Source: Mariprofundus ferrooxydans PV-1 (GTDB taxonomy: Bacteria > Pseudomonadota > Zetaproteobacteria > Mariprofundales > Mariprofundaceae). Taken from it: DNA of 64,000 nt. Below are positions 54,113 to 63,047 of this stretch, piece after piece; within the stretch, counting starts at the first letter, position 1; every line of letters starts with the position of its first letter. Under the pieces are notes generated by a model. That model searched no databases. It saw only the letters and a list, made by a program, of their open reading frames with translations, and was not told the origin of the DNA. Location of the stretch: positions 1,271,849 through 1,335,848 of the forward strand of contig NZ_DS022295.1 in NCBI RefSeq assembly GCF_000153765.1, given 5' to 3'. Made by a program: the position numbers and the translations under genes.

Positions 54113-55420
54113 CTAGACCGACAAAGCCCTGAGCAGGCCTTCTGCTTTATGTTCGGTTTCGACCAGTTCGTGCTCAGGGTCGGAGTCGGCAACAATCCCC
54201 GCTCCCGCCGCCCAGCTCAAGTTTCCAGCGTAGTGCCAGAAGGTCCGGATGAGAATATTCATATCGGCCGTGCCATCCCAGCCGAGATAACCCAGACCAC
54301 CTGTATAAGGACCGCGGGCGTTATGTTCCAGCTCGTGGATGATCTCCATGCAATGCACCTTCGGGCAACCGGTAATGGTGCCGCCGGGGAACATCGCTTT
54401 AAACAGATCAACGACATCCTTTCCCTGCTCAAGCGTACCGCGCACATTGGAAACGATATGCTGCACGGTGGCATATTGCTCAATCACCATGCGCTCATTC
54501 ACCTCTACTGTACCCGGCTTACATACCCGTCCAAGATCATTACGTTCGAGATCAACCAGCATAATATGCTCTGCACGCTCTTTTTCAGACAACAGCAACT
54601 CCGACCGGAGTGAGTCATCCATCTCGCCCTCAGCACGGCGGCGGGTACCTGCAATGGGTCTTGTGTCCACTTCACCATTCGGATGCATGCGAAACAGACG
54701 CTCAGGCGACGCTGAAACCAGCGTCAGCAGATCTTTGCCACTGCCAACACGCACAAATGACGAAAATGGTGCGGAATTCACACGCCGCAACTGATCGTAC
54801 AGCCCGACCAGATCAGCCTGCTCAAAAGGCACGGACCAGAAGCGGGCAATATTGGCCTGAAAGATATCGCCAGCGCCAATGTAATCCTTCACCCGTTCAA
54901 CGGCCTGTTTATAAGACGCACCGGAAGTTACTTCCGGTCTGGCCAGCATCTGCAGGGATACGCCGGGTAGCAATACATTGCCTACTTCATCGAGCATCAG
55001 CAGCACAGCTTGCACCGCCTGTTCATTTTTTGCTGCCAGATAGATCGCATCACCGTCAAAGCATAGTGAAAAAGTCGGATATAATGTCCACAGCACAGGG
55101 CCGGGAACCGCCGTCTTGGGGGCAGGCAGCTCCTCAATCAACGCGCACGCCTCATAGGCGGCATAAAACAGACAACGGATGGCCGGCGAGTGTTCCTGCT
55201 CGCCTGCAACCGCATGTTTCCAGCTGTTAAAAAACAGTTCCACATGCTCGACACCGGCATCCTGAGCCAGCGAAACCGACTGTCCGTGTTGTGAAACAAG
55301 AAACTGTCTCCCCAAACCGGACGGGTCTTCAAGAACTGCGGAGAAATGATCCGGAAATGCAGAAAAAAGGCCGTAAGCGGAAAGCTTACGGCCCTGATTT
55401 GATATGACGCGGAATATCAC
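54113..55420 (-). CDS. pabB: Chorismate-utilising synthase component I (PabB-like)
   Basis: 435 residues. The catalytic domain has IGAGDIFQANIARFWSVPF, PERLFRMHPNGEVDTRPIAG, SEKERAEHIMLVDLERNDLG, the FPGGTITGCPK stretch and YTGGLGYLGWDG. FPGG-TITG resembles PabB, whereas PIAGTR replaces the PIKGT lysine of E. coli PabB and looks TrpE-like, so aminodeoxychorismate synthase is preferred but not certain. The N-terminal frame opens at GTG 55420, 17 nt after fabF, and passes through the fabF terminator hairpin. Confidence 0.8.
   Translation of the reverse strand: MIFRVISNQGRKLSAYGLFSAFPDHFSAVLEDPSGLGRQFLVSQHGQSVSLAQDAGVEHVELFFNSWKHAVAGEQEHSPAIRCLFYAAYEACALIEELPAPKTAVPGPVLWTLYPTFSLCFDGDAIYLAAKNEQAVQAVLLMLDEVGNVLLPGVSLQMLARPEVTSGASYKQAVERVKDYIGAGDIFQANIARFWSVPFEQADLVGLYDQLRRVNSAPFSSFVRVGSGKDLLTLVSASPERLFRMHPNGEVDTRPIAGTRRRAEGEMDDSLRSELLLSEKERAEHIMLVDLERNDLGRVCKPGTVEVNERMVIEQYATVQHIVSNVRGTLEQGKDVVDLFKAMFPGGTITGCPKVHCMEIIHELEHNARGPYTGGLGYLGWDGTADMNILIRTFWHYAGNLSWAAGAGIVADSDPEHELVETEHKAEGLLRALSV
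55362..55393 (-). terminator. Intrinsic terminator after fabF, inside the 5' end of pabB
   Basis: GGCCGTAAGC (55369-55378) and GCTTACGGCC (55384-55393) form a perfect 10-bp stem with a 5-nt loop; on the minus strand TTTTTTCT follows. It lies 45 nt after the fabF stop and within the open pabB frame (coding for GRKLSAYGLFS), so it can act as terminator for the fab operon or as an attenuator of pabB. Confidence 0.88.
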
Positions 55421-55437
55421 GTCAGCTCGCGTTTACG

Positions 55438-56682
55438 TCAGTCGAACTTGCGTACGATAACAGAAGCGTTGGTACCGCCGAAACCGAACGAGTTGGATAT
55501 AGCCACCTTAATATTAGCCTGACGCGCTTCATGCGGTACATAATCCAGATCACATTCAGGATCCTGATTATCCAGATTAATGGTTGGTGGAACAACACCA
55601 TTATGTACAGCCAGCACCGAAAAAGCCGCTTCAATGCCGCCGGCAGCCCCGAGCAGATGACCCGTCATCGATTTCGATGATGAAACCATCAGCTTTTTGG
55701 CATGATCGCCGAACACCGACTTGATACCCTGTGTTTCTGCCACGTCGCCTGCAGGTGTGGATGTACCGTGCGCATTGATATAATCCACATCTTCCGGATT
55801 AATACCCGCACGATTCATCGCTGCCTTCATACAGCGACCGCCACCTTCGCCACCCGGAGAGGGAGAAGTCATATGGTAAGCATCACCGCTCATACCATAA
55901 CCGATCACCTCGGCCAGGATCACGGCACCACGTGCCTTGGCACTCTCCAGTGATTCCAGTACCAACACGCCGGCACCTTCGCCCATAACAAAACCGTCGC
56001 GATCCTTATCCCACGGACGGGATGCACGCTCAGGTTCATCGTTACGCGTGGAGAGGGCCCGTGCAGCCGAGAAGCCGCCGACACCCAACTCACAGATACA
56101 AGCTTCGGTTCCGCCTGCAATCATCGCATCGGCAGCGCCGCGGGCAATGATTTCAAATGCATCACCAATGGCATGCGTACCTGTTGCACAGGCAGTCACC
56201 GTGGCTACATTCGGCCCCTTGGCTCCGGACATCATCGACACCCAGCCGGATGTCATATTGATAATGGTCTGTGGAATGAAGAACGGAGAGATTTTGCGCG
56301 CTCCGCCAGCGTCATAAGCCCGCATGGTCTTTTCAATGGTTACCAGCCCACCGATGCCTGCACCGACAGCCACACCAACACGTTCGGCATTGCTTTCGTC
56401 AATCACCAGCCCCGACTGCTCCAGTGCCATCATCGATGCCGCTACGCCAAACTGGATAAACTGATCCATTTTTCGCGCATCTTTGCGATTGATGTATTGC
56501 TCGGCATCGAAATCAGGTACTTCACCCGCAATAGTACAGGCCATCCCTTTATCGACCGCATCGAAATAGCTGATGCGACGAATACCCGACTTGCCTGCAA
56601 TCAGGTTTTTCCAGGTGATATCCGTGCCTGTACCGAGCGGAGTAACCAGTCCTACACCGGTGACGACAACTCGTCTGGTCAT
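55438..56682 (-). CDS. fabF: 3-oxoacyl-ACP synthase II
   Basis: Condensing enzyme that elongates fatty acids and makes cis-vaccenate. 414 residues with nucleophile Cys in TACATGTHAIGDA and catalytic His residues in NAHGTSTPAGD and KSMTGHLLGAAGG, the standard KAS II triad. The start lies 3 nt after the acpP stop. Last gene of the fab block before the terminator. Confidence 0.97.
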   Translation of the reverse strand: MTRRVVVTGVGLVTPLGTGTDITWKNLIAGKSGIRRISYFDAVDKGMACTIAGEVPDFDAEQYINRKDARKMDQFIQFGVAASMMALEQSGLVIDESNAERVGVAVGAGIGGLVTIEKTMRAYDAGGARKISPFFIPQTIINMTSGWVSMMSGAKGPNVATVTACATGTHAIGDAFEIIARGAADAMIAGGTEACICELGVGGFSAARALSTRNDEPERASRPWDKDRDGFVMGEGAGVLVLESLESAKARGAVILAEVIGYGMSGDAYHMTSPSPGGEGGGRCMKAAMNRAGINPEDVDYINAHGTSTPAGDVAETQGIKSVFGDHAKKLMVSSSKSMTGHLLGAAGGIEAAFSVLAVHNGVVPPTINLDNQDPECDLDYVPHEARQANIKVAISNSFGFGGTNASVIVRKFD

Positions 56683-56685
56683 AAC

Positions 56686-56925
56686 TTATTCAGCTTTAGC
56701 CGCAATATAGTCGATTGCGTTCTGAACGCTCTGGATGCCTTCAGCATCTTCGTCCGGAATCTCAACGCCAAACTCTTCTTCGAAAGCCATCACCAGCTCA
56801 ACTGTGTCCAGGGAGTCAGCACCCAGATCATCTACAAATGAGGAATCCGGGTTGATTTCACCCTCATCGACATTCAGCTGATCGCCAACGATTTTAATGA
56901 TTTTAGCTTCGATTTCTGCAGACAT
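56686..56925 (-). CDS. acpP: Acyl carrier protein
   Basis: 79 residues, strongly acidic. The phosphopantetheine attachment Ser38 is in the [17 protein letters not shown] motif. Start ATG 56925 after a GGAGG site. It sits between fabG and fabF as in most proteobacteria. Confidence 0.98.
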   Translation of the reverse strand: MSAEIEAKIIKIVGDQLNVDEGEINPDSSFVDDLGADSLDTVELVMAFEEEFGVEIPDEDAEGIQSVQNAIDYIAAKAE

Positions 56926-57030
56926 ATAGTCCTCCCGAAATAATTGTAGGTGCGGCTTCTATCATACGGTTCAGATGCACACAAGTCTGAAGCCGTTCCA
57001 CCTGCCTGCACAGATGCAGGCAGAAAGAAA

Positions 57031-57771
57031 TTACATATACATACCACCGTTCACGTGCAAGACATGACCGGTGATATATCCGGCCGATTCACCGGCCAGA
57101 AACACAACTGCAGCAGCAATATCAGCCGGCTGCCCCAGGCGCCCAAGCGGGATCTGGTCAGTCAGGGCGGCATGTGCATCATCGCCCAGACCTGCTGTCA
57201 TATCCGTGGCGATAAAGCCCGGAGCAACGGCATTGACCGTAATACCACGCGAACCGATTTCACGCGCCAGCGAACGGGTCATAGCTTCCACGCCGCCCTT
57301 GCTGGCACAATAATTGAGCTGACCGGGATTACCCATGCCGGCCACCACCGATGAGATATTGATAATACGACCGCTACGTGCGCGCATCATCGGCTTGAGT
57401 GCCGCCTGCATGGCGTTAAACACCGATGACAGATTTGTATCAATCACTGCATCCCACTCGTCAGCCTTCATACGCATGGAGAGATTATCACGGGTAATAC
57501 CGGCATTATTGACCAGCACATCCAGACGCCCGTAATGCTTGGCGGTCTCCTGCACAAAACCCTGCATCTGTTCCCGGTCGGAAACATCCACCGCTCTGGC
57601 CAGCACTTCCACGCCGCAAGCCGAACGAATCTGCTCAGCTGCCTTATCTATCGTAGACCGGGTCGTACCACATATAGCCAGATTGTAGCCGGCTTCCGCC
57701 AGTTGGCTGGCAACCACAAAGCCAATACCGCGGCTCGCACCCGTTACCAGTGCTGTTTTCAGATCACCCAT
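57031..57771 (-). CDS. fabG: 3-oxoacyl-ACP reductase
   Basis: NADPH-dependent short-chain reductase, 246 residues. The Rossmann motif is TGASRGIGF, followed by the NNAGIT motif, the catalytic Ser in INISSVVAGMG and YCASKGG with the Tyr/Lys pair. Start ATG 57771 follows GAGGTAGAA and lies 7 nt after the fabD stop. Confidence 0.96.
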   Translation of the reverse strand: MGDLKTALVTGASRGIGFVVASQLAEAGYNLAICGTTRSTIDKAAEQIRSACGVEVLARAVDVSDREQMQGFVQETAKHYGRLDVLVNNAGITRDNLSMRMKADEWDAVIDTNLSSVFNAMQAALKPMMRARSGRIINISSVVAGMGNPGQLNYCASKGGVEAMTRSLAREIGSRGITVNAVAPGFIATDMTAGLGDDAHAALTDQIPLGRLGQPADIAAAVVFLAGESAGYITGHVLHVNGGMYM

Positions 57772-57778
57772 TTCTACC

Positions 57779-58720
57779 TCACTCTCCCGCAATCATAGCC
57801 AGACTGGCTTCTATCTGTCCCGGATTCACGCTCACGCCGACCTGCATACCGCTGTCAATACGCTTCACAAGCCCCGACAATACCTTGCCCGGTCCCATCT
57901 CCACGCCCTGCCTGATTCCACTTGCTGCCAGTTTCTGCACGGTTTCAGTCCAACGCACCGGAGAGACCAGCTGCGCCACCAGCGCCGTACGAATGCGCGC
58001 CACATCCTGCTCAGGAGCGGCGTTTGCATTACTCCATACCGGACAGGCCGGTGCGTGAATTGTGATCTCCTGCAAACGCGCCGCCATGGCGTCAGCCGCA
58101 GGCTGCATCAACGGCGTATGCGACGGTGCGCTCACGGCCAGCGGCAATGCGCGCCTGGCGCCCGCTGCCTTGGCATTCACCATCATCCGCTCCACAGCGG
58201 CAGCGTGACCCGCCACTACCAGCTGTCCCGGGCAGTTGTAATTGGCCGCCCAGACTTTTTCATCATCGTCGGAAGCCGCTGCACACAACTCTTCCACTAC
58301 ACCATCATCCAGCCCCAGGATCGCAGCCATTTTACCTACGCCTGCCGCAACCGCATCGGTCATAGCCCTGCCGCGGAATTCGACCAGCCGGACGGCATCG
58401 CTGAAATCGATAGCACCGGCCGCAACCAGCGCTGAATATTCACCCAGAGAATGACCTGCAACCTGCGCGGCATCGGGGCCGCCTCTCTCTCGCCACAAAC
58501 GCAGTATGGCCGTGGAAGCGGTCAGCAGTGCCGGCTGTGTAAACTCGGTCTGCCCCAGCATATCGTCAGCATCATCACGAATCAGCGCCGCCATATCGTA
58601 GCCCAGTGCATCCGACGCCTCTTCCAGCGTCCGCTCGATAACCTCAATACCATCAAATGCATCAAGCATGCCTTTGGATTGCGAGCCCTGACCGGGAAAC
58701 AAAAATACAAAATCAGTCAT
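57779..58720 (-). CDS. fabD: Malonyl-CoA:ACP transacylase
   Basis: 313 residues. Opens FVFLFPGQGSQSKGML, with the active-site Ser in GHSLGEYSALVAAG and His in VSAPSHTPLMQPA. It supplies malonyl-ACP to the condensing enzymes on either side. AAAGGATAT precedes the ATG. Confidence 0.97.
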   Translation of the reverse strand: MTDFVFLFPGQGSQSKGMLDAFDGIEVIERTLEEASDALGYDMAALIRDDADDMLGQTEFTQPALLTASTAILRLWRERGGPDAAQVAGHSLGEYSALVAAGAIDFSDAVRLVEFRGRAMTDAVAAGVGKMAAILGLDDGVVEELCAAASDDDEKVWAANYNCPGQLVVAGHAAAVERMMVNAKAAGARRALPLAVSAPSHTPLMQPAADAMAARLQEITIHAPACPVWSNANAAPEQDVARIRTALVAQLVSPVRWTETVQKLAASGIRQGVEMGPGKVLSGLVKRIDSGMQVGVSVNPGQIEASLAMIAGE

Positions 58721-58828
58721 TTTATATCCTTTCTATCATTCACTACGAAGCAGGCAAAACAGACGAAGTCAGGCGATATTGAACCGATCATATGGCCGCA
58801 GCAATAAAAACTTCGCCCATAGCCGCTT

Positions 58829-59848
58829 CTATTTCGACCAACGCAGCAGGTTTGCACCCCAGGCAAAGCCGCCGGCAAACGCTTCGAGCAGAATCAATTG
58901 CCCCGTCTCCAGGCGTCCTGTTCGATACAGATCATTCAACGCCAGCGGCACACTGGCCGATGACGTGTTGCCATGTCTGGCTACGGTCAATGCTACCCGA
59001 TCCATATCCATCTTGAGCTTCTTTGCCGTCGCCTGAATGATACGGATGTTGGCCTGATGCGGCACCAGCCAATCGATATCGGAGTCAACCAGCTCATATT
59101 TTTCGAGTATCTCATTAACTACACTGCCCAGCTTGGTAACAGCCACGCGAAACACTTCATTACCTTTCATTTCCACTGCGGCCGCACCGGCAGAGTCCAG
59201 CGCAAAATCAGCTGCGCCATGATGCATCTCCGGACTAGACGGCGGGTGCGGATGATGCGCCTTGAGCAGGTCCCGATAAGAGCCGTCAGCATGCAGTACA
59301 GAGCCAACCATGCCATAATCAACACTGGCATCACGCGCCTCCAGCACCACAGCGCCGGCGCCATCGCCAAACAGGATACAGGTGCCGCGATCCTGCCAGT
59401 TAACAATCCGGGACATCGCCTCTGCACCGATCAGCAGGACCCGCTTGAACATGCCGGAACGCATCATGCCATCCACCTGAGCCAGACCATAAACAAATCC
59501 TGAGCAGACCGCCTGAATATCCCAGGCGGGAAAATCCTTGCCGCCCAGCTTGCTCTGAACCACAGTAGCTGTAGACGGAAAAATCATATCCGGTGTCGTG
59601 GTTGCCACCACCAGCGCATCGATATCATTGATCGTGATACCGGCATCATCCAGCGCCTGCATTGCGGCAGCTGCTGCCAGATCCGAGGTCATCTGATCTT
59701 CGGCAATGATATGACGCTGCTCAATACCCGTACGTTCCCTGATCCACACATCAGTGGTATCGATCATCTTTTCCAGATCAGCATTGGTCAGCACACGTTC
59801 CGGCAGGTAGCCGCCAATGCCAGTAATATGTACCGTGGCCAGACTCAT
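58829..59848 (-). CDS. fabH: 3-oxoacyl-ACP synthase III
   Basis: 339 residues; initiates fatty acid synthesis from acetyl-CoA and malonyl-ACP. Catalytic Cys in DIQAVCSGFVYGLA, His in VPHQANIRI and Asn in HGNTSSASVPLAL. Usual family length is about 320; the extra residues are a short insertion (HPHPPSSPEMHHG). Overlaps plsX by 4 nt. Confidence 0.97.
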   Translation of the reverse strand: MSLATVHITGIGGYLPERVLTNADLEKMIDTTDVWIRERTGIEQRHIIAEDQMTSDLAAAAAMQALDDAGITINDIDALVVATTTPDMIFPSTATVVQSKLGGKDFPAWDIQAVCSGFVYGLAQVDGMMRSGMFKRVLLIGAEAMSRIVNWQDRGTCILFGDGAGAVVLEARDASVDYGMVGSVLHADGSYRDLLKAHHPHPPSSPEMHHGAADFALDSAGAAAVEMKGNEVFRVAVTKLGSVVNEILEKYELVDSDIDWLVPHQANIRIIQATAKKLKMDMDRVALTVARHGNTSSASVPLALNDLYRTGRLETGQLILLEAFAGGFAWGANLLRWSK

Positions 59849-60903
59849 GCGTCCATCAGCTCCTGTACCGATTCGGTAATACGGTCGGTCAAATTTTCAC
59901 TTACTTCCCTGCAGGCCACGCCAATAGCACAGGTAAAGCTGTCTGCATCGGCACCACCATGGCTTTTGACCACGATACCATTGAGACCTAGCAACGGCGC
60001 ACCATTATATTTACCGGGATTCACCTTATCCTTGAAGCGTTTGAGAGCGCTGCGCGCCATCAGCGCGCCGGTTTTCGCCACCAGCCCGGAGGTCAACTCG
60101 GAGCGCATATTTTCAGCCAGAAAACGCGCAGTTCCCTCCATGGTTTTCAGCGCCACATTGCCAACAAAACCATCACAGACAACCACATCAACATCATTAC
60201 CGAACAGGTCGGTGCCTTCGACATTGCCGATATAGTTAAGCTCTGAATCAGTCAGTTTAGCGGAGGTCAGCTTGATAACATCCGTACCCTTGATCTCTTC
60301 ACTGCCGATATTCAGCAGCCCGACACGCGGATATTCAATGCCTTCGGCAGCCTGCATATAGCACGACCCCATGATGGCAAACTGAACCAGATGATCAGAT
60401 GTGCATTCGGAGTTGGCTCCGGCATCCAGCATCAGGGTACGACCATTATTGCTGGCAGGAATCATCGAGGCTATGGCCGGACGATCAATACCGGGCAATG
60501 TTTTGAGTATGAACTTGCTGACCGCCATCAACGCACCGGTGTTACCGGCGGAGACCAGCGCATCCCAGTCACCGTCGCGCACCATACGGGCTCCGACATG
60601 AATGGATGAGTTTTTCTTGCGGCGCAGGGCCAGAGCCGGAGCATCGCACATGCCGATGATATCGGCCGCAGGCACCAGCGTGACCCGGTCGGTGAGCCCG
60701 CGCTTTTCCAGCAACGGGCGCAGCAGATCCTCCTGACCGACAATGCCGAATGTCAGGGGCAACAGAAACTGACTTGCAAAAGCAGGGGAAAGCACTTGCT
60801 GCAACGCATCAAGCACCATCTCCGGTGCATCATCACCGCCATGTCCGTCAACAAGGACACGGATTTGCCGTTCAGGACGCTGCTGTCCGAGCTCGTCGCT
60901 CAA
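59845..60903 (-). CDS. plsX: Phosphate acyltransferase PlsX
   Basis: Makes acyl-phosphate from acyl-ACP for phospholipid synthesis; peripheral membrane enzyme. 352 residues with VDGHGGDDAPEMVLDAL at the start, VSAGNTGALMAVSKF, DAGANSECTSDHL and the GKYNGAPLLGLNGIVVKSHG stretch. The N-terminal 13 residues are extra and the start could be slightly later. 56 nt after rpmF. Confidence 0.96.
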   Translation of the reverse strand: MSDELGQQRPERQIRVLVDGHGGDDAPEMVLDALQQVLSPAFASQFLLPLTFGIVGQEDLLRPLLEKRGLTDRVTLVPAADIIGMCDAPALALRRKKNSSIHVGARMVRDGDWDALVSAGNTGALMAVSKFILKTLPGIDRPAIASMIPASNNGRTLMLDAGANSECTSDHLVQFAIMGSCYMQAAEGIEYPRVGLLNIGSEEIKGTDVIKLTSAKLTDSELNYIGNVEGTDLFGNDVDVVVCDGFVGNVALKTMEGTARFLAENMRSELTSGLVAKTGALMARSALKRFKDKVNPGKYNGAPLLGLNGIVVKSHGGADADSFTCAIGVACREVSENLTDRITESVQELMDA

Positions 60904-60959
60904 CTGCGACTCCGGTTAACGCCATCCGGACCGGAGCGGTCAGAATTCAAAACAGTGAC

Positions 60960-61139
60960 TCAGTCTTCTACAGATTTTACTTCGCGACCCTTGTAGGTAC
61001 CACAATGCGGGCAGGCGTGATGCGGACGCATCATTTCGCCGCACTCCGGGCACTCAGACATGCCGGCAGGTACGATCTTGTCGTGGGCCCGACGCATATT
61101 GCGCTTGGAAGTGCTGGTCTTTCTCTTTGGTACTGCCAT
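60960..61139 (-). CDS. rpmF: Ribosomal protein L32
   Basis: 59 residues starting MAVPKRKTSTSKRNMRRAHD, with two zinc-binding CxxC pairs (CPEC and CPHC), so this is the zinc-containing (C+) form. It lies between yceD and plsX, the canonical arrangement. The reading frame was taken directly from the sequence because it is short. Confidence 0.97.
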   Translation of the reverse strand: MAVPKRKTSTSKRNMRRAHDKIVPAGMSECPECGEMMRPHHACPHCGTYKGREVKSVED

Positions 61140-61244
61140 CTCTACTCTCCTGTCACCATACGGTGAACTTTATGCGTGACAATGATAGCACGCGTTCATA
61201 CTTTCAAACTGTCAGCGGGCCAGTCACTCTTGCCGACCGGTTCG

Positions 61245-61793
61245 CTATCCGTTGAGCTTCAGCTTACGCAACGCAGCAAACGGATGATCGGAATCATCCC
61301 GTGTACAGCTGCACACCTCTGTGTTGAGGTTGCATCCGCAACCAAGGCAGAGACCCTTGCATGCTTCACTGCATACCACATCCGCCTTCCATGCCAGCCA
61401 GATATCTTCGCGCAACACGTCCAGCAAGTCCAGTTCGCCCGGTGCCGGCAGCGATTCACAAACACCTTCGTCCGCTTCCGTATCGCGAGCATCGGTGTCA
61501 TCCGCCTTGCCCAACTGAAAATCCCGCTCCATTACAGAGGAGACCTGCCAGTCAAACGGCGCCGTACAACGACAGCACTCTCGCCTGATCGCAGTGCTCC
61601 ACTCGCCGCTCAGATGAAAGAGATCACCACTGCGCTGCAGACTGGCCGACCAGTGAACATCACTAACCAGACCCGGTATAGCATCCACTTTCCCACTCTG
61701 CTCATCACCCAGCAGATCAGCGGATATCACTGCATCCCAGCTGCGTCCCGATGCCGGCATTCTCTGCAAAGTCATCAGCCATTGCTTCTGCAT
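61245..61793 (-). CDS. yceD: YceD/DUF177-family protein
   Basis: 182 residues. CCRCTAPFDW in the middle and the C-terminal cysteine cluster CSEACKGLCLGCGCNLNTEV are DUF177 hallmarks; the family is linked to 23S rRNA metabolism. Start ATG 61793 (MQKQWLMTLQ) has GGAGGTGAGC in front. Extra cysteines (CSCTRDDSDHP) may bind metal. First gene of the lipid block. Confidence 0.88.
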   Translation of the reverse strand: MQKQWLMTLQRMPASGRSWDAVISADLLGDEQSGKVDAIPGLVSDVHWSASLQRSGDLFHLSGEWSTAIRRECCRCTAPFDWQVSSVMERDFQLGKADDTDARDTEADEGVCESLPAPGELDLLDVLREDIWLAWKADVVCSEACKGLCLGCGCNLNTEVCSCTRDDSDHPFAALRKLKLNG

Positions 61794-62075
61794 GCTCACC
61801 TCCGGGCGGTACAAAGCAGGCGCGCATTATCAATAATGCTCTTAAACGGTCAAGCACGCTGTTTCCAGACAGTTTTCGATGCATTACACTATATACAAGG
61901 CATGTGACTGGCATCACCGCCAGTAAAAATCACTGCTATAGCTTCCACCCCGTAAAGTGTCACAACATCCACCCCACAGGACTACAGAGGTGATGTGACA
62001 CAGCAAACCGGCACGATTATTGCTGAATTCAGCATGTCACGCTATGTTGGCACTTTTTGTTTATGGAGATTGCTT

Positions 62076-63047
62076 ATGAAGGTATTGAAGTTTCTGTCTG
62101 CTCTGATGTTCAGTGCCATCCTGATGGCACCATTTTTTTCTGCCAGTGCAGCAAGCAGCAGCGTCCCTCCCATCCGTCAGCAATCCAACCCTGAACTGCA
62201 GCACATGCTGGAGCAACGCATTGCCAGCCTCCATCTGAATGGAGCTGTACGCAACAAACGTTTGTCCATTGCCCTGGTGGATATGACCGACCCGTCAAAT
62301 CCGGAACTGGCTCAGGTTAACGGCGATGAGATGATGTATGCCGCCAGCCTGCCGAAAATCGCCGTACTGCTGACCGCCTTTGAGCTGATCAAGCAGGGTA
62401 AATTGCCACTGAACCGGGAAACACGCGATACCATGACCCGCATGATCCGCTATTCATCCAACAAGGATGCCACCGCCATGATTGATATGGTCGGCAAGGA
62501 TTATATCAATACGGTAATGGAATCGCCCAAATACCGTCTCTATGACCCGAAATATAATGGCGGGCTGTGGGTCGGTAAGGAGTATGCCGGCGGCACCGCC
62601 TACCATCGCGACCCATTGCACAACCTTTCGCACGGCGCCACCGCCATGCAGGTTGCCCGATTCTATTATATGATGCAGACCGGTCAGCTGGTTTCACCCC
62701 GCTATTCCGCCGAGATGAAGGGCATCATGGCCGATTCGGGCATCAACCATAAATTCGTCAAGGGACTGGATGCCATGCATAACCCGGATATCCGGATGTA
62801 TCGCAAGTCCGGCACATGGCGCACCTATCATGCCGACAGCGCGCTGATTGAGCATAACGGACGCCGTTATATTGCCGTTGCACTGGCCGATGATGCGCGC
62901 GGCGGTATATGGATGACCAAATTAATCCGCGCAATGGACAACATTATTATGGCTGAACCCCATGCAAGCTACGTAACAGCGCATGCAGGCGTGTCGCCAG
63001 TCGCTGGTGGTCCAGAGCCGAGTTCTTCTTCAGTACATTTGATGTAA
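62076..63047 (+). CDS. Beta-lactamase-fold serine hydrolase
   Basis: 323 residues with a signal peptide (MKVLKFLSALMFSAILMA...ASA). Penicillin-recognition motifs: SLPK (SxxK) in YAASLPKIAVLL, SSN (SxN) in RYSSNKDATAM and KSG in YRKSGTW, so it belongs to the class A-like/D-Ala carboxypeptidase superfamily. The class A Glu166 region is not evident, so a peptidase role is as likely as beta-lactamase activity. The last 33 residues (AEPHAS...SSSSVHLM) overlap the convergent gene and look like an unstructured tail. Confidence 0.85.
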   Translation: MKVLKFLSALMFSAILMAPFFSASAASSSVPPIRQQSNPELQHMLEQRIASLHLNGAVRNKRLSIALVDMTDPSNPELAQVNGDEMMYAASLPKIAVLLTAFELIKQGKLPLNRETRDTMTRMIRYSSNKDATAMIDMVGKDYINTVMESPKYRLYDPKYNGGLWVGKEYAGGTAYHRDPLHNLSHGATAMQVARFYYMMQTGQLVSPRYSAEMKGIMADSGINHKFVKGLDAMHNPDIRMYRKSGTWRTYHADSALIEHNGRRYIAVALADDARGGIWMTKLIRAMDNIIMAEPHASYVTAHAGVSPVAGGPEPSSSSVHLM

